64,000 nucleotides of DNA, taken from positions 215,371,300-215,435,299 of the forward strand of contig NC_080540.1 in the NCBI RefSeq assembly GCF_028640845.1. The letters run 5' to 3'. Below, piece by piece: positions 54,601-59,371 of this stretch. The number at the start of each line of letters is the position of its first letter. Positions within the stretch are counted from its first letter, which is position 1. The position numbers and the translations under genes were made by a program. Below the pieces are notes generated by a model. The model did no database searches and had not been told where the DNA came from. It saw only the letters and a program-made list of their open reading frames with translations. Source of the stretch: Ahaetulla prasina (Eukaryota > Chordata > Lepidosauria > Squamata > Colubridae).

Positions 54601-57600
54601 TTTGTTTTATGATGTCTATATTATTTGCATTTGTTTACATAATTAATCTCTGAGGGAATGGGTGTTTTAAGAAATAGGAAATATAAATAAAAATTTGTGT
54701 AAATGGGAATGCATGCAACAATACAATAGAAAAATGTGGTTGCGATCGTGGAGCACTGCTTTTGTCAATTTGCTCTCTTCTACTGTATACCTCTCCCTTC
54801 AGAGGCCACTGACTGCACTGAATTACCCCCCATTTGATAAGAGCTGCTTCACAATATTTATTCCAATTTGTGTGACTTCTACTGTCTTTTTAGTGTGGTA
54901 AATATGCAAATTGTGAAAGGTTTCTTCAAATGATTGAAAATATACACTGGACAAACTGGAATGTATATGAAAATTCCTTTCTACATTTAAAAAAAAATGA
55001 ATTTAGGTACTTACCTTTGTCTTTCTGTAAAAATAATGTCTATGCTCTGAGCTTCACGGTCATTTTGAGCTTTTAACTATTAAAAAAGACAAAATCATTG
55101 GTAACATCATCATGTGCAATAAATAATACCAATACTGAAATGAAACATGAGTTTTATGCTTACCAGGTTATAATCACTCATTACTTCCTCCATATCAGTA
55201 TTTGTGTTAAGTTTATCTACCAACTAAATCAACAAGAAAAGTTAATTAATTCTTTATGTAATCTCATATAGGAACAAAATCAAAGGCATTATTGCTTTGT
55301 ATAGTTGCTGTCAAATCTGCATTGGTCTGAACTAGATTAGAGAAACAATAGTTGGAAAGGTATTTACAAATACAATTCAAAACTGAGTCAAATTTTCATA
55401 CTGTATCATTCAATCTAAATATTAAAAAATATCTATGAAACAATAACATACCATATTGTAGTCTGCCAACTGTCCTTGAAATTCTTTGATTTCACTAGCT
55501 AAAGATTCTGCTCTAAGAGCACAAGAAAACATAAGATTATTACAAAGTCTAGCAATGAATGGAATTTAAAACAAGCTCAGTTGTACACTTCCAACCCAAA
55601 AGTTATTCATAAATATGAATCCACTAAGAACAAGTGTACTTATAGATTTTGATGTGCAGTTTACCTTTTTTCATAGGACAGATAGACAGAATTCTCCTGG
55701 TTATACATATCAACTTCTTTCTGAAGCTTATTGATTTCTGCAGTAAGCTCGTTTATTTTGCCTCTATAAGAAAAGAAATAGGTGATCATATTAACATGTA
55801 TACTTTAATCTTTGGTATTGCTGAAATTTCATATAATTTAAGTTGAGGTGGTACTTGAGAGAACCAAATGTACTACAACTACTATTACATCTTTTTCATT
55901 TTGACAATAAAGGACTAAATAGAATATGCACTAATTTGGATTTGTTCAGGGACTTGCAGTCCTGATTTTAATTTTAAAATAATTAGGATTTTTAATAGGG
56001 CCTTTAAAAATTTCCACATGAACGTTCTGAAATATGAATTTAATATACAAGAGGATATGTTTATCACTGACCAATTTGACAATACTGTATTAAGAACTAT
56101 TACAGGTTTTACATAGATGTCTTTACAAAAAAGTGATGTTTTTACAGTTATCAATTCTCCCATTACAATGGTATAATGAAAATCCTTAAGTTAAACAGCT
56201 TAGAGTGTTTAATTAGACTGATTCTGCTACCAAGAGCATATGGACAGAAAGAAGAAATATGAGTCAAATTCATACATACTAGGAAGATAAACTGTAGGTT
56301 TCTTCACTTCTGATCTATCTGTGAATCCAATTCAATATGATTGAAGCTAAGGTGGACCTATTTAACTATAGTCTGGAAAACACTATCGTGTTTTCACAAC
56401 TATGGTTAAATAGATCCAGCTTAGCTACAAGCTTATTTTATGACAATCCAAAGTTTGGGAGTTTCATGTGAGTATGTGATATGCAATCCAAAAAACCTTG
56501 CTAACCATACCATAATATTACCTTTGTTTATTTTATTCTCTTAGGTTTAGTGTATTTTCTGAGCCAAATATAGTTATCTATTTTGGAAACAACACTTTTC
56601 ACAAGTTGCATATACATTAAACTCATTATATTCAATCAAGTTATGGCCAACCATAAGCATACATAACCATGGAAAAGAAATACAAAGGTGTCTTAAAGGA
56701 AGTCTACTTTAGCTTCAAAAATATGCAAGGAGATCAGATATGGAGTATAGCCACCTCACTATTTATGTAGTAAGAAAATGATGGCAATTTAAAATGAGCT
56801 GAAGAAGTAGCTTTAAGCAAATGGAAGGTAAATCATATAGTACAGAAAAAAAACAAATAAAGTATAGTTGCTATTAGGATGGCAAAAACCTCTTTCATTT
56901 CATGGGAAAATGATATATTGAGAGAGTACTGTAACCCTACACCCTCCTTATAAAAATCTTAAGAATGTCCCATTTGATACTATATTTTTTTCAAATGTGG
57001 ATTCTATACAACATTTGAACCAACCCCATGTCATCTAATTAGTGATAAATTCTTTCACATACCTAAGCACTCCAAGGTAATAGGATTTATCCATAATTTG
57101 TCTCTGTGGACCTAAGGAAAAAAATATTATTCTGATATGACAAAAAGATTTGATTAAAAATAGTAAAACGATTCTAGCAAAACAACAAAATTATCATACA
57201 GAGAAGATATTTATTCGCTAATGATAAAAAATGTAGCATTTTCCCCTTAAAAGATTAATGATAATATATTATCTATAAAATTAGAAAACTACTGTGTTTC
57301 CCTGAAAATAAGACCCGGTCTTATATTTTTGGGGGCTCCAAAATAAATACTAGGCTTATAGTATTTGGATATATTTGCTCTGTTCTGGCTAACAGAATCC
57401 AGACTCAATCTAGCATTGAAGGTACTGCTTATTCTATGTTAAAATCTACACTATTTTAGTCTTTGTTATGGTCAACTAAATATATTGTACACTGCCCCTG
57501 GGTATCCACCGCTGGTCAGCTTCTCGCCTGTAACTGCTTGCTCACCCCAGCCAGCTCACCCTGGCTAGCTTGCCCTGAGTGATTTGCTGTGGGACAACTC

Positions 57601-58655
57601 CCCCTGCCAGACAACTAGACATGGGTGAGATAATTGTACTGGAGCACAGGAGTCTAATTGCAGGTCTGACCGGGGCCGGCTGCCCCTTCTGCCTCCTTGT
57701 CCTTGTTGAGTGAGTTGTCCTAAAGCAAGTCATTCAGGGCGAGCTATCTGGGACAAGCTCTTGGTGGCGACCTATGGTGGTGAGCTGGCCAGGGCAAGCC
57801 AGTGGCCGTGAGCCATTGGCTGTGATCTGGCAGTGGCAAAATGTTCTATTCCATCCTCTGGAACATGAGTGTATTAACATTCATAATAGTGAAAGAAACT
57901 AATTTTGTGACTAAGAAATAATTATAAACAGTCTAGCTTTCCAAGAGGGAAGGAGCCAATAATAAAGGGAGGACACTTCCAAAGGAATAGGTAACAAATA
58001 AAAAGGTGTGTTTGTGTGGTCTCTGAAAGTGGTAGCCCCTAACTGAGAGAATATGTGGGAAGTCTAATTTATCAGATCTAATCATGGGCAGATGTTACAG
58101 AGAGAATGTGTCTCAGAAGTACCTAGATCTCAAATCTTGAAAGCTATAAAAATGACAACCAGCACCTTATATTGTACCTAGAAGCAAATGGCTATCAGTG
58201 CACTCTTGGAATAAAGTTGTTGCATGAATACTTTAATATATACCATTTGCTGTCTGATCTCCTGCCTTCTGGACCTAGCAGACTTCTCTGAAGCAACTAG
58301 GAAGGTTGCTAAATTCTATCCAATAACAATTGCTGCAAGGAAAACTTGGATCTAATGGAATGGAATCTACATTCCTATTGGATTATATTGTTGTATATTA
58401 TATTAATTATTTAACCTTTTAATTTTCATTTAACTTTTACCTTGTAATGGTTTTAACTTTGAATGGAAATGAAAAGATAAATGAGGTTAATGTTCTTGTA
58501 TTTTCATATCTCAAAATACCTTTCATTCCTGTTTTCATTCCACTCAGTCCTTGCTGAGTCACTGGACGGTCTGCAACTTTAATCTGAGAGGACAAAACCA
58601 CACCAGTTCCTATGGATCCACCACGTGTACCAGGCCTGGATGTACCTGGGGGCAT
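9488..58655 (-). CDS. IFT74: IFT74, intraflagellar transport protein 74 (5' end outside window)
   Basis: IFT74 pairs with IFT81 in the IFT-B core, which carries tubulin and other cargo along cilia. Eighteen distinct coding exons, listed separately, were placed by reading the minus strand. Every junction is GT-AG and reading phase is kept throughout. Joined, they give 559 codons plus stop (1680 nt). The visible part starts at [18 protein letters not shown], about residue 41 of the ~600-residue vertebrate protein, so the basic N-terminal ~40 residues are on exon(s) beyond 64000. The rest is almost continuous charged coiled coil, for example [39 protein letters not shown] and [15 protein letters not shown]. 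The protein ends in ALQSGKN. One 126-bp exon is present twice (12499-12624 and 13850-13975). Including both would add 42 residues in frame. LRRC19 lies in one intron on the opposite strand, as in mammals. The identification rests on recalled family sequence and is strong. Confidence 0.95.
9604..11080 (-). other. IFT74: IFT74 last intron
   Basis: Unremarkable AT-rich intron. A poly-C run lies near 10070-10080. No mobile element recognised. Confidence 0.6.
11081..11141 (-). CDS. IFT74: IFT74 exon q
   Basis: This 61-bp exon encodes [20 protein letters not shown] and one base of the next Phe. The acceptor is TACCTTCAG and the donor GTATCC. The motif LERKWQH.EQNNF.MKE is diagnostic of the IFT74 C-terminus. 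Confidence 0.94.
11290..11362 (+). repeat. TG/CA dinucleotide-rich repeat
   Basis: A (TG)n-type stretch with TATG interruptions is followed within 20 bp by (AC)n, so the two halves are complementary and could pair. Confidence 0.8.
11366..11594 (+). mobile_element. tRNA-derived SINE (squamate type)
   Basis: The head AGGGTGCTGACTTAGAAACT and AAGTTCTAATCC looks like a degenerate tRNA-type promoter B box. It is followed by the conserved body CTCAGCCCAACCCACCTCAC AGGGTTGTC and a CACCTTGATTTATTTATAAA tail ending in (AAATA)n. The body is typical of common squamate SINEs. Subfamily not assigned. Confidence 0.7.
12298..13648. repeat. Tandem duplication unit 1 (1351 bp)
   Basis: First of two direct copies offset by exactly 1351 bp. 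I see no difference between the copies by eye. It carries one copy of IFT74 exon p and the intron sequence on both sides. The copies join at a shared TTTATA. Confidence 0.95.
12499..12624 (-). CDS. IFT74: IFT74 exon p, downstream copy of a duplicated exon
   Basis: This is the second copy of the 42-codon exon, closer to the 3' end of the gene. The coding sequence and both splice sites match the copy at 13850-13975. One copy matches the expected protein, so the other is extra. I cannot tell which copy is older. Confidence 0.9.
13649..14999. repeat. Tandem duplication unit 2 (1351 bp)
   Basis: Second direct copy. The match continues to 15005 (TTTATA), giving about 6 bp of breakpoint microhomology. 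It contains the second copy of IFT74 exon p. Confidence 0.95.
13850..13975 (-). CDS. IFT74: IFT74 exon p, upstream copy of a duplicated exon
   Basis: This 126-bp phase-0 exon encodes [40 protein letters not shown] and AQ. It reads identically to the copy at 12499-12624, and its acceptor (TGCTAAG) and donor (GTAAAT) are also the same. Both lie in a 1351-bp direct repeat. Splicing could include either copy or both with no frameshift. Confidence 0.85.
15000..15590. other. IFT74: IFT74 intron segment
   Basis: TCTAAGTCCCTTAAGACCTGG near 15127 resembles a decayed L2 C-terminus (SLKTW-type), but most of the segment is not recognisable. Confidence 0.4.
15591..16035 (+). mobile_element. CR1-L3-like LINE 3' end with ATTCT microsatellite
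   Basis: The sense frame reads [20 protein letters not shown], then the [12 protein letters not shown] and [17 protein letters not shown] motifs found at the C-terminus of many CR1-group reverse transcriptases. A 3' UTR ends in CACTTGGCCAATAAAAAATT, then (CTATT)n. On the minus strand the tail reads AATAG, the repeat associated with the snake CR1-L3 lineage. Strongly 5' truncated. Confidence 0.85.
16186..17370 (+). mobile_element. L2-type LINE, 5' truncated, frame-broken
   Basis: It begins inside the RT at the [20 protein letters not shown] box, followed by [12 protein letters not shown], and runs to the CCGCCCTGAGTCCTTCGGGA 3' stem and (AAATA)n tail. Several single-base losses split the frame, for example around 16510, 16640, 16690 and 17060. 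It lies in an IFT74 intron, antisense to the host gene. Confidence 0.9.
17596..17717. mobile_element. Palindromic hAT-type MITE (122 bp)
   Basis: Nearly the whole element is one inverted repeat centred on CCCAGCTGGGG. The outer ends are CAAGGGTCTCC and GGAGACCTCTG. A perfect 8-bp target-site duplication ATTTACAC lies at 17588-17595 and 17718-17725. The arms carry AACTCCCAGAATTCCCCAG. Confidence 0.9.
18347..19093. mobile_element. Fold-back nonautonomous DNA transposon (747 bp)
   Basis: Terminal repeats TACCGTATTTTTCAGACTAT and (as end) CAAAAAATATGGTA are imperfect inverses with TA at both edges. The interior is a second long inverted repeat: CTGCCTCTGCCTCCCAGC and AGCTTTACCACAGTCTG on the left are mirrored by GGGAGGCAGAGGCTG and AGGCTGTGATGAAGCTG on the right. 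Open frames on both strands here are by-products of that symmetry. The same TIR family occurs at 22413-22815. Confidence 0.75.
19303..19676 (+). mobile_element. Nonautonomous DNA transposon, TACAGGTAGTCCTTGACTTA family
   Basis: The ends TACAGGTAGTCCTTGACTTA and AAGTCAAGGACTACCTGTA form a ~22-bp inverted repeat with TA at each edge. The 374-bp element has no ORF. Diverged relatives lie at 23991-24384 and 32933-33352. Confidence 0.8.
20109..20272 (-). CDS. IFT74: IFT74 exon o
   Basis: This 164-bp exon encodes [40 protein letters not shown] and [14 protein letters not shown]. The acceptor is GTTATAG and the donor GTAATC. It ends in phase 0, so the next exon can be used once or twice without a frame change. 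Confidence 0.95.
20273..22412 (-). other. IFT74: IFT74 intron segment
   Basis: AT-rich intron, mostly without recognisable repeats. A short GTAG/ATAG run is at 21377-21395. Confidence 0.5.
22413..22815. mobile_element. MITE with TACCGTATTTTTCGG termini
   Basis: Left end TACCATATTTTTCGGACTAT and right end ATACTCCGAAAAATACGGTA are inverted repeats bounded by TA. Subterminal GTATAAGACGCACC and GTATATAAGACGCATC blocks recur. The interior has an inverted pair around GAGCAGTCTGCAGGCC and GCCTGCAGAGTGCTCC. Same family as 18347-19093. Confidence 0.8.
23602..23728 (-). CDS. IFT74: IFT74 exon n
   Basis: This 127-bp exon encodes [40 protein letters not shown] and GT plus a split codon. It is bounded by ATGCAG and GTAAGA. 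Confidence 0.94.
23991..24384 (-). mobile_element. Nonautonomous DNA transposon, second copy of the 19303 family
   Basis: It starts TACTGGTAGTCCTCGAC and ends AAGACTACCTGTA. The interior AATTGAGCCTGCAATTTTTG is the reverse orientation of the 19303-19676 copy. Confidence 0.75.
24385..25924 (-). other. IFT74: IFT74 intron segment
   Basis: No recognised element. The AT content is high and there are no coding frames of note. Confidence 0.5.
25925..26022 (-). CDS. IFT74: IFT74 exon m
   Basis: This 98-bp exon encodes [20 protein letters not shown] followed by [12 protein letters not shown], a well-conserved IFT74 segment. It is bounded by CTTTAG and GTAAGT. Confidence 0.94.
26306..26626 (+). mobile_element. 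Sauria-type SINE, 5' truncated
   Basis: It has a tRNA-type B box GGTTCGAATCC, then the diagnostic body AGCTTCTGCCAACCTAGC, GAAAGCACGTAAAAATGCAA, GACCACCTTTGGTGGGAAGG and GCACCGCCCCCTAGAGTCGG. It ends in GGGGAACCTTTACCC repeats. The head is missing. Sauria SINEs carry a BovB-type 3' end and are restricted to squamates. Confidence 0.85.
27655..27880 (-). mobile_element. CR1 LINE 3'-UTR fragment
   Basis: ACAGAGTTGGAAGGGACCTT...CTAGTCCAACCCCTTGCTTA and AAATTTCTCCTTAGTTCTAGG are reverse-complement CR1 3' end, like 4612-4895. Confidence 0.85.
27950..28003 (-). CDS. IFT74: IFT74 exon l
   Basis: This 54-bp exon encodes [17 protein letters not shown] with split codons at both ends. The donor is GTAAGT. 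The acceptor TTTTTTTAG lies just upstream of a Gly codon. Confidence 0.9.
28004..29660 (-). other. IFT74: IFT74 intron segment
   Basis: A C10 run lies at 28231-28240. A-rich and polypyrimidine low-complexity stretches occur (28380-28440; 29330-29450). No element named. Confidence 0.5.
29661..29995 (+). mobile_element. Diverged L2/CR1-group LINE 3' end
   Basis: AGGAAGGCACTTAAGACCCGG reads [12 protein letters not shown], as at the end of L2 RT. The segment ends with TTGTAAAGCACTAAGAGTCC and AAATTGAAAGATAAATAA, a decayed tail. Much older than the other L2 copies here. Confidence 0.45.
29996..31760 (-). other. IFT74: IFT74 intron segment
   Basis: AT-rich intron with no recognised repeat apart from short homopolymers (A12 near 30434, C10 near 31161). 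Confidence 0.5.
31761..31840 (-). CDS. IFT74: IFT74 exon k
   Basis: This 80-bp exon encodes [20 protein letters not shown] followed by DLEEHQ. It has split codons at both ends and is bounded by TTTTAG and GTGAAA. Confidence 0.93.
31841..32684 (-). other. IFT74: IFT74 intron between exons k and j
   Basis: About 0.84 kb of AT-rich sequence. No element recognised. Confidence 0.5.
32685..32725 (-). CDS. IFT74: IFT74 exon j (41 bp)
   Basis: This very short exon encodes [14 protein letters not shown], with the last Gln codon split. It is bounded by TTCTAAG and GTGAGT. Confidence 0.9.
32933..33352 (-). mobile_element. Diverged third copy of the 19303 DNA transposon family
   Basis: TACTGTAGTCCTTGACTTA...AATTGAGCCTGGAATTATAG at the left and GTAAGTTAATGACTATAGG at the right are weakened versions of the family ends, with the usual GTCATGTG-rich interior. 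Confidence 0.65.
33513..33656 (-). CDS. IFT74: IFT74 exon i
   Basis: This 144-bp phase-0 exon encodes [40 protein letters not shown] and [24 protein letters not shown] is a highly conserved IFT74 signature. The acceptor is TCTCTAG and the donor GTAGAA. Confidence 0.95.
35040..35915 (-). pseudogene. L2 ORF2 reverse transcriptase, N-terminal and catalytic part (interrupted)
   Basis: The frame [20 protein letters not shown] through [20 protein letters not shown] to WRARDR is open for 209 codons (35285-35914). It then shifts near 35300 into the segment holding the ADDTQLYF catalytic box. The product is not translatable as one chain. Confidence 0.8.
36195..36966 (-). pseudogene. L2 ORF2 endonuclease domain (interrupted)
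   Basis: Three overlapping minus-strand frames together cover an APE-like endonuclease: [10 protein letters not shown] at the N-terminal Asn, ITETWL with the catalytic Glu, [15 protein letters not shown] for the usual Y.PP, MGDFNLP, and SWSDHFLL with the Ser-Asp-His end. Frameshifts near 36490 and 36760 stop it being translated as one product. Confidence 0.8.
37137..37466 (-). other. Open frame in the L2 5' region, possible ORF1 remnant
   Basis: A 109-codon minus-strand frame starting [20 protein letters not shown] lies ~170 bp upstream of the endonuclease frame. It is Gly/Arg/Trp-rich at its end. No zinc knuckle, esterase or coiled coil is clear. It may be a short ORF1 or simply 5' UTR. Confidence 0.35.
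37913..37995. repeat. 15-bp minisatellite in the L2 5' region
   Basis: About five tandem units of AAAGTCCGAAAGTCC in the CpG-rich 5' part of the L2 element. Confidence 0.85.
38091..38380 (-). repeat. ~145-bp tandem monomers in the L2 5' region
   Basis: Two consecutive copies offset by ~145 bp share GGCCGCCGCCATC, GGCTCCGTTCTC, AACCGAGGGTCT, CCAAAGACCTCTCCCTCGG and TTGCCGACATGCTGTTC. Differences are substitutions and 1-2 bp indels. A third partial copy appears displaced at 39694-39780. Confidence 0.85.
38455..38482 (-). promoter_or_regulatory. YY1-like and NRF1-like motifs at the L2 5' end
   Basis: The plus-strand reading GCCGCCATTTCGCGCATGC combines a YY1-type core (minus strand AAATGGCGGC) with an NRF1-type GCGCATGC. 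Both are common at vertebrate CpG promoters and LINE 5' UTRs. They sit next to the apparent start of the L2 element. The same block is repeated at ~39868-39893. Promoter function is inferred. Confidence 0.45.
38481..38640. repeat. Host-intron segment alpha, copy 1
   Basis: AT-rich sequence from AAGAAAGAAAAAACTATC to GTGTGAAAATTAC, repeated at ~39892-40048. Copy 1 runs into an L2 endonuclease piece. Copy 2 runs into the longer host segment. Confidence 0.85.
38641..38706 (+). mobile_element. L2 endonuclease splinter (plus strand)
   Basis: It reads [15 protein letters not shown], the same block as the minus-strand L2 near 36560, but in opposite orientation and with different substitutions. Confidence 0.8.
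38707..38819. repeat. Host-intron segment beta, partial copy
   Basis: AAAGTTATAACCTTTAAAGT to GTCATTAAACTGAGG matches the start of the 1-kb repeats at ~40120 and ~42566. Confidence 0.85.
38820..39345. mobile_element. Chimeric L2 pieces, plus then minus strand
   Basis: Up to ~38937 it is plus-strand L2 endonuclease ([13 protein letters not shown]). From there it is minus-strand blocks matching in turn 36904-37025, 36110-36166 and 35228-35475. Joins sit at short shared words such as CTGAAT and GGGCCGGA. Confidence 0.8.
39346..39699 (+). mobile_element. L2 RT piece on plus strand after a fold-back
   Basis: [20 protein letters not shown] on the plus strand follows directly from minus-strand L2 at the hairpin AACCTTCGC-AACAAA-GCGAAGGTT. 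It matches 41081-41397, including an unusual shared deletion after GCGTTGGTGGATGG. At CCGCGG (~39697) it switches into the L2 5' region. Confidence 0.85.
39694..40052. repeat. Displaced L2 5'-region end plus host segment alpha, copy 2
   Basis: From CCGCGGCTCCGTTCTCAGC this repeats 38287-38640 almost base for base, including the YY1/NRF1-like motif and the AT-rich flank. Confidence 0.9.
40053..41075. repeat. Host-intron direct repeat, copy A
   Basis: AATAAAACCAGCTGTC to AGATAACAAACA is repeated at 42499-43517 with very few differences (for example CATACCGGTACATATA versus CATACATATA, and one C/G near 40811). Confidence 0.92.
41064..41092. other. Two-step junction sequence
   Basis: These 29 bp equal intron positions 44090-44118. 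The first 12 bp also match 43506-43517, and the last 11 bp (ATCAGTTTCCC) also match L2 at ~39373-39383. Two short-homology joins therefore lie within 29 bp. Confidence 0.8.
41081..42498 (+). mobile_element. L2-type LINE, plus strand, 5' truncated and frame-broken
   Basis: Sense-strand L2 from the RT ([15 protein letters not shown]) through [20 protein letters not shown] and a catalytic box degraded to YADDTQ-C. It ends in the ACCGCCCTGAGTCCTTAGGG stem and an (AAATA)n tail that abuts host copy B. Single-base losses are frequent. Confidence 0.88.
42499..43517. repeat. Host-intron direct repeat, copy B
   Basis: Second copy of the 1-kb host segment. It continues into single-copy intron toward IFT74 exon h and so is probably the original locus. 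Confidence 0.92.
43661..43723 (-). CDS. IFT74: IFT74 exon h
   Basis: This 63-bp phase-0 exon encodes [20 protein letters not shown] and a final Ala. It is bounded by TCCTAG and GTATGT. The next intron is the ~10-kb L2-filled one. Confidence 0.9.
43724..44844 (-). other. IFT74: IFT74 intron segment
   Basis: AT-rich. The only item of note is the donor sequence 44090-44118 for the junction at 41064-41092. Confidence 0.5.
44845..45040. mobile_element. hAT-type MITE (196 bp)
   Basis: Ends CAGGGGTCACCAACC and GATTGGTGACCACTG are inverted repeats. The flanks TTTTAAAA (44837-44844) and CTTTAAAA (45041-45048) fit an 8-bp duplication with one mismatch. The interior has the complementary pair ACCACCAGTGGTCCACGG. 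Confidence 0.85.
45189..45327 (-). CDS. IFT74: IFT74 exon g
   Basis: This 139-bp exon encodes [40 protein letters not shown] and NEKLLQ after a split codon. The acceptor is GATGCAG and the donor GTAGTC. It is a charged heptad-rich coiled coil and the first IFT74 exon after the LRRC19-bearing intron. Confidence 0.94.
45328..47699. other. IFT74 intron and LRRC19 upstream region
   Basis: AT-rich, with no repeat named. TATAAAATAAACATC at ~46715 is TATA-like and ~1 kb upstream of the LRRC19 ATG. LRRC19 promoter and non-coding first exon probably lie here but cannot be fixed. Confidence 0.4.
47700..47783 (+). CDS. LRRC19: LRRC19 coding exon 1 (signal peptide)
   Basis: This exon encodes [20 protein letters not shown] then ECSDTAQT, ending at the donor GTAAGT in phase 0. 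It has one Lys followed by a long hydrophobic core, a typical signal peptide. Just before the ATG, AACAG/GTTTTGAAC could be a 5'-UTR acceptor, but its pyrimidine tract is poor. Confidence 0.9.
47700..54376 (+). CDS. LRRC19: LRRC19, leucine-rich repeat-containing protein 19 (complete, nested in IFT74 intron)
   Basis: LRRC19 is a type I membrane protein with extracellular leucine-rich repeats, reported in mammals to signal to NF-kB in kidney and gut epithelium. Four coding exons join in phase to 361 codons plus stop, close to the ~370-residue human protein. Residues 1-21 are a hydrophobic signal peptide. Residues ~45-165 hold LRRs, for example [20 protein letters not shown] and [20 protein letters not shown]. 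Near residue 177, [14 protein letters not shown] is an LRR C-terminal cap. Residues ~200-265 are a Thr/Ser/Asn-rich stalk with several N-glycosylation sequons. Residues ~267-289 form one transmembrane helix. The cytoplasmic tail ends [13 protein letters not shown], matching the mammalian tail. The gene runs opposite to IFT74. A LINE occupies its last intron. The 5' UTR exon was not located. Confidence 0.94.
47784..48900 (+). other. LRRC19: LRRC19 intron 1
   Basis: AT-rich intron from donor GTAAGT to acceptor TTTAACAG. No repeat recognised. Confidence 0.7.
48901..49411 (+). CDS. LRRC19: LRRC19 coding exon 2 (leucine-rich repeats and C-cap)
   Basis: This 511-bp exon follows a strong pyrimidine tract ending TTTAACAG and begins [12 protein letters not shown]. 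It encodes about five LRR units of the LxxLxLxxNxI type and the WTCSC capping motif. It ends in phase 1 at donor GTAGGT after LITG. Confidence 0.93.
49412..50782 (+). other. LRRC19: LRRC19 intron 2
   Basis: AT-rich intron from donor GTAGGT to acceptor ATTTACAG. No repeat recognised. Confidence 0.7.
50783..50962 (+). CDS. LRRC19: LRRC19 coding exon 3 (stalk)
   Basis: This 180-bp exon begins after TATTTACAG and encodes [20 protein letters not shown], then a Thr/Ser-rich stretch with sequons NYT and NGT. The start aligns with the NENITMC segment of mammalian LRRC19. The donor is GTACAT. Phase 1 is kept at both ends. Confidence 0.9.
51540..53318 (+). mobile_element. CR1/Jockey-superfamily LINE in LRRC19 intron 3, one frameshift
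   Basis: The sense frame [16 protein letters not shown] then [15 protein letters not shown] opens an RT domain. [16 protein letters not shown] and the catalytic FADDVKLF follow after a frameshift near 52175-52190 (after FLSNRQQ). The C-terminus reads [20 protein letters not shown] and ends FLRGP-stop at 53126-53128. The 3' UTR ends in ATAAATAAATAAAAAATAAA. It lacks the endonuclease (5' truncated). It is a different family from the L2 copies; a Rex1- or L3-like affiliation is possible. Same strand as LRRC19. Confidence 0.88.
53319..54065 (+). other. LRRC19: LRRC19 intron 3, distal part
   Basis: AT-rich intron between the LINE and the last exon. Acceptor TTCAACCTGCAG. Nothing else recognised. 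Confidence 0.6.
54066..54376 (+). CDS. LRRC19: LRRC19 coding exon 4 (transmembrane and cytoplasmic tail)
   Basis: This exon starts after TTCAACCTGCAG with a split Gly codon. It encodes [20 protein letters not shown], the rest of the membrane helix and [14 protein letters not shown]. The acidic tail ends FIEDKYIDP and TAA at 54374-54376. The tail is the most conserved part relative to mammals. Confidence 0.94.
54377..54690 (+). other. LRRC19: LRRC19 3' UTR with candidate poly(A) signal
   Basis: This AT-rich sequence follows the stop codon. A canonical AATAAA occurs near 54685 (GAAATATAAATAAAAATTTG), about 310 bp downstream, and is a plausible transcript end before IFT74 exon f begins at 55015 on the other strand. 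Confidence 0.5.
55015..55076 (-). CDS. IFT74: IFT74 exon f
   Basis: This 62-bp exon encodes [20 protein letters not shown] plus a split codon. It is bounded by TTAATAG and GTAAGT. The ~9.7-kb intron that follows contains LRRC19 on the other strand. Confidence 0.92.
55164..55223 (-). CDS. IFT74: IFT74 exon e
   Basis: This 60-bp phase-0 exon encodes [20 protein letters not shown], close to the mammalian sequence. It is bounded by ATTTAG and GTAAGC. Confidence 0.93.
55452..55512 (-). CDS. IFT74: IFT74 exon d
   Basis: This 61-bp exon encodes [20 protein letters not shown]. The acceptor is CTCTTAG and the donor GTATGT. It ends in phase 0. Confidence 0.92.
55665..55763 (-). CDS. IFT74: IFT74 exon c
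   Basis: This 99-bp exon encodes [20 protein letters not shown] followed by [13 protein letters not shown]. Leucine/isoleucine spacing indicates coiled coil. It is flanked by ...TTATAG and GTAAAC and enters and leaves with split Arg codons. Confidence 0.93.
55764..57062 (-). other. IFT74: IFT74 intron between exons b and c
   Basis: Mostly unrecognised AT-rich DNA, but it contains the imperfect hairpin described at 56344-56425. Confidence 0.5.
56344..56425. repeat. Imperfect inverted repeat
   Basis: GAAGCTAAGGTGGACCTATT and AATAGATCCAGCTTAGC pair as outer arms. GGAAAACAC and GTGTTTTC pair inside. It may be a short MITE remnant. Confidence 0.7.
57063..57111 (-). CDS. IFT74: IFT74 exon b
   Basis: This 49-bp exon encodes [16 protein letters not shown], with the terminal Arg codon split. 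The acceptor is ...CCTTAG and the donor GTATGT. It joins exon a through a split Gly codon. DKSYYLG is a conserved IFT74 motif at the start of the coiled-coil part. Confidence 0.92.
57290..57860 (+). mobile_element. DNA-transposon left end with GC-rich interior
   Basis: It starts TACTGTGTTTCCCTGAAAAT then AAGACCCGGTCTTATATTTT, the terminus of a widespread vertebrate nonautonomous DNA transposon. The matching right end was not found. 57490-57835 is unusually GC-rich for this intron, with repeated AGC(C)AGCTCACC/GAGCTGGCC-like words. The right boundary is a guess. Confidence 0.5.
58520..58655 (-). CDS. IFT74: IFT74 exon a (first visible coding exon)
   Basis: This 136-bp exon reads [20 protein letters not shown] and continues through [20 protein letters not shown]. 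The acceptor AG is at 58656-58657 and the donor GT at 58518-58519. The ATG at its first base is an internal methionine of the vertebrate protein, so it need not be the start codon. The encoded segment is Gly/Pro/Arg-rich and probably disordered; in IFT74 this N-terminal region contributes to tubulin binding with IFT81. It ends in phase 1. Confidence 0.93.
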
Positions 58656-59371
58656 CTAATACAGAAATCAAAATAAATAGGAAAACATAATTAAAATAGC
58701 ACAGCCAAAGAACAGGATAGTCAGTTTATTCCAATTGGTAACCTATGAATAAACAGGCTAAGGGGACTTCCGGTGGCGCCGCTCTCTTCGCTGGACGCCT
58801 GTAAAGGCGCCCCATGCTGAGGTATCGTAAAAGCCGGCGAAAACAGCTAAAATCAGCTGCTCGCCGGCTTGAAGTACCCTCCCTGAGAGAAAGGGAAGGG
58901 AAAGAGCAGAGGAAAAGCGGTAGAACTCCCCAGAGGTTTTGCTTTGTGAAAGTGAAGCCTCGGAGGGTCGAGTCCCGCATAACTCCGCTGAGCTCCAAAT
59001 CCAGCACGCTCCTGCAGTAGCAGGAAAAGAAGAAAGCGTCCACCTCTGCTCAAGTGATTTTTCTTTGGATCTCTGGATGTAGACAGAACAAACACAAGTG
59101 ATCAATCATTGGGATTGCAAGTAATGAACCCGACTTCTACCCTTTAAGAAAAGAATCTTTCTATTGTTTCAATTAAGATTGCTGAAAATGGCATCTGAGA
59201 GAAAGTGAAAGTTGGAAGTTGTTTGTGTAATCAAGTGGAGAGTGTATTTGTGGACTGTTAAAAGTGGTAGCTCTCCTATATTGAAAGGAAGATAGAAGAT
59301 AGAAAAAGTTTTTTTTTAATTTTACATCCTTGATTCTGACTTTATAACTGAACTTTAATTTGGAATTTGAA

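Noticed and set aside
58437..58519. Extension of the exon a frame past the donor
   Set aside because: The open frame continues to a stop, but the GTATTTTGAG donor with phase-matched exon b gives the conserved IFT74 sequence.
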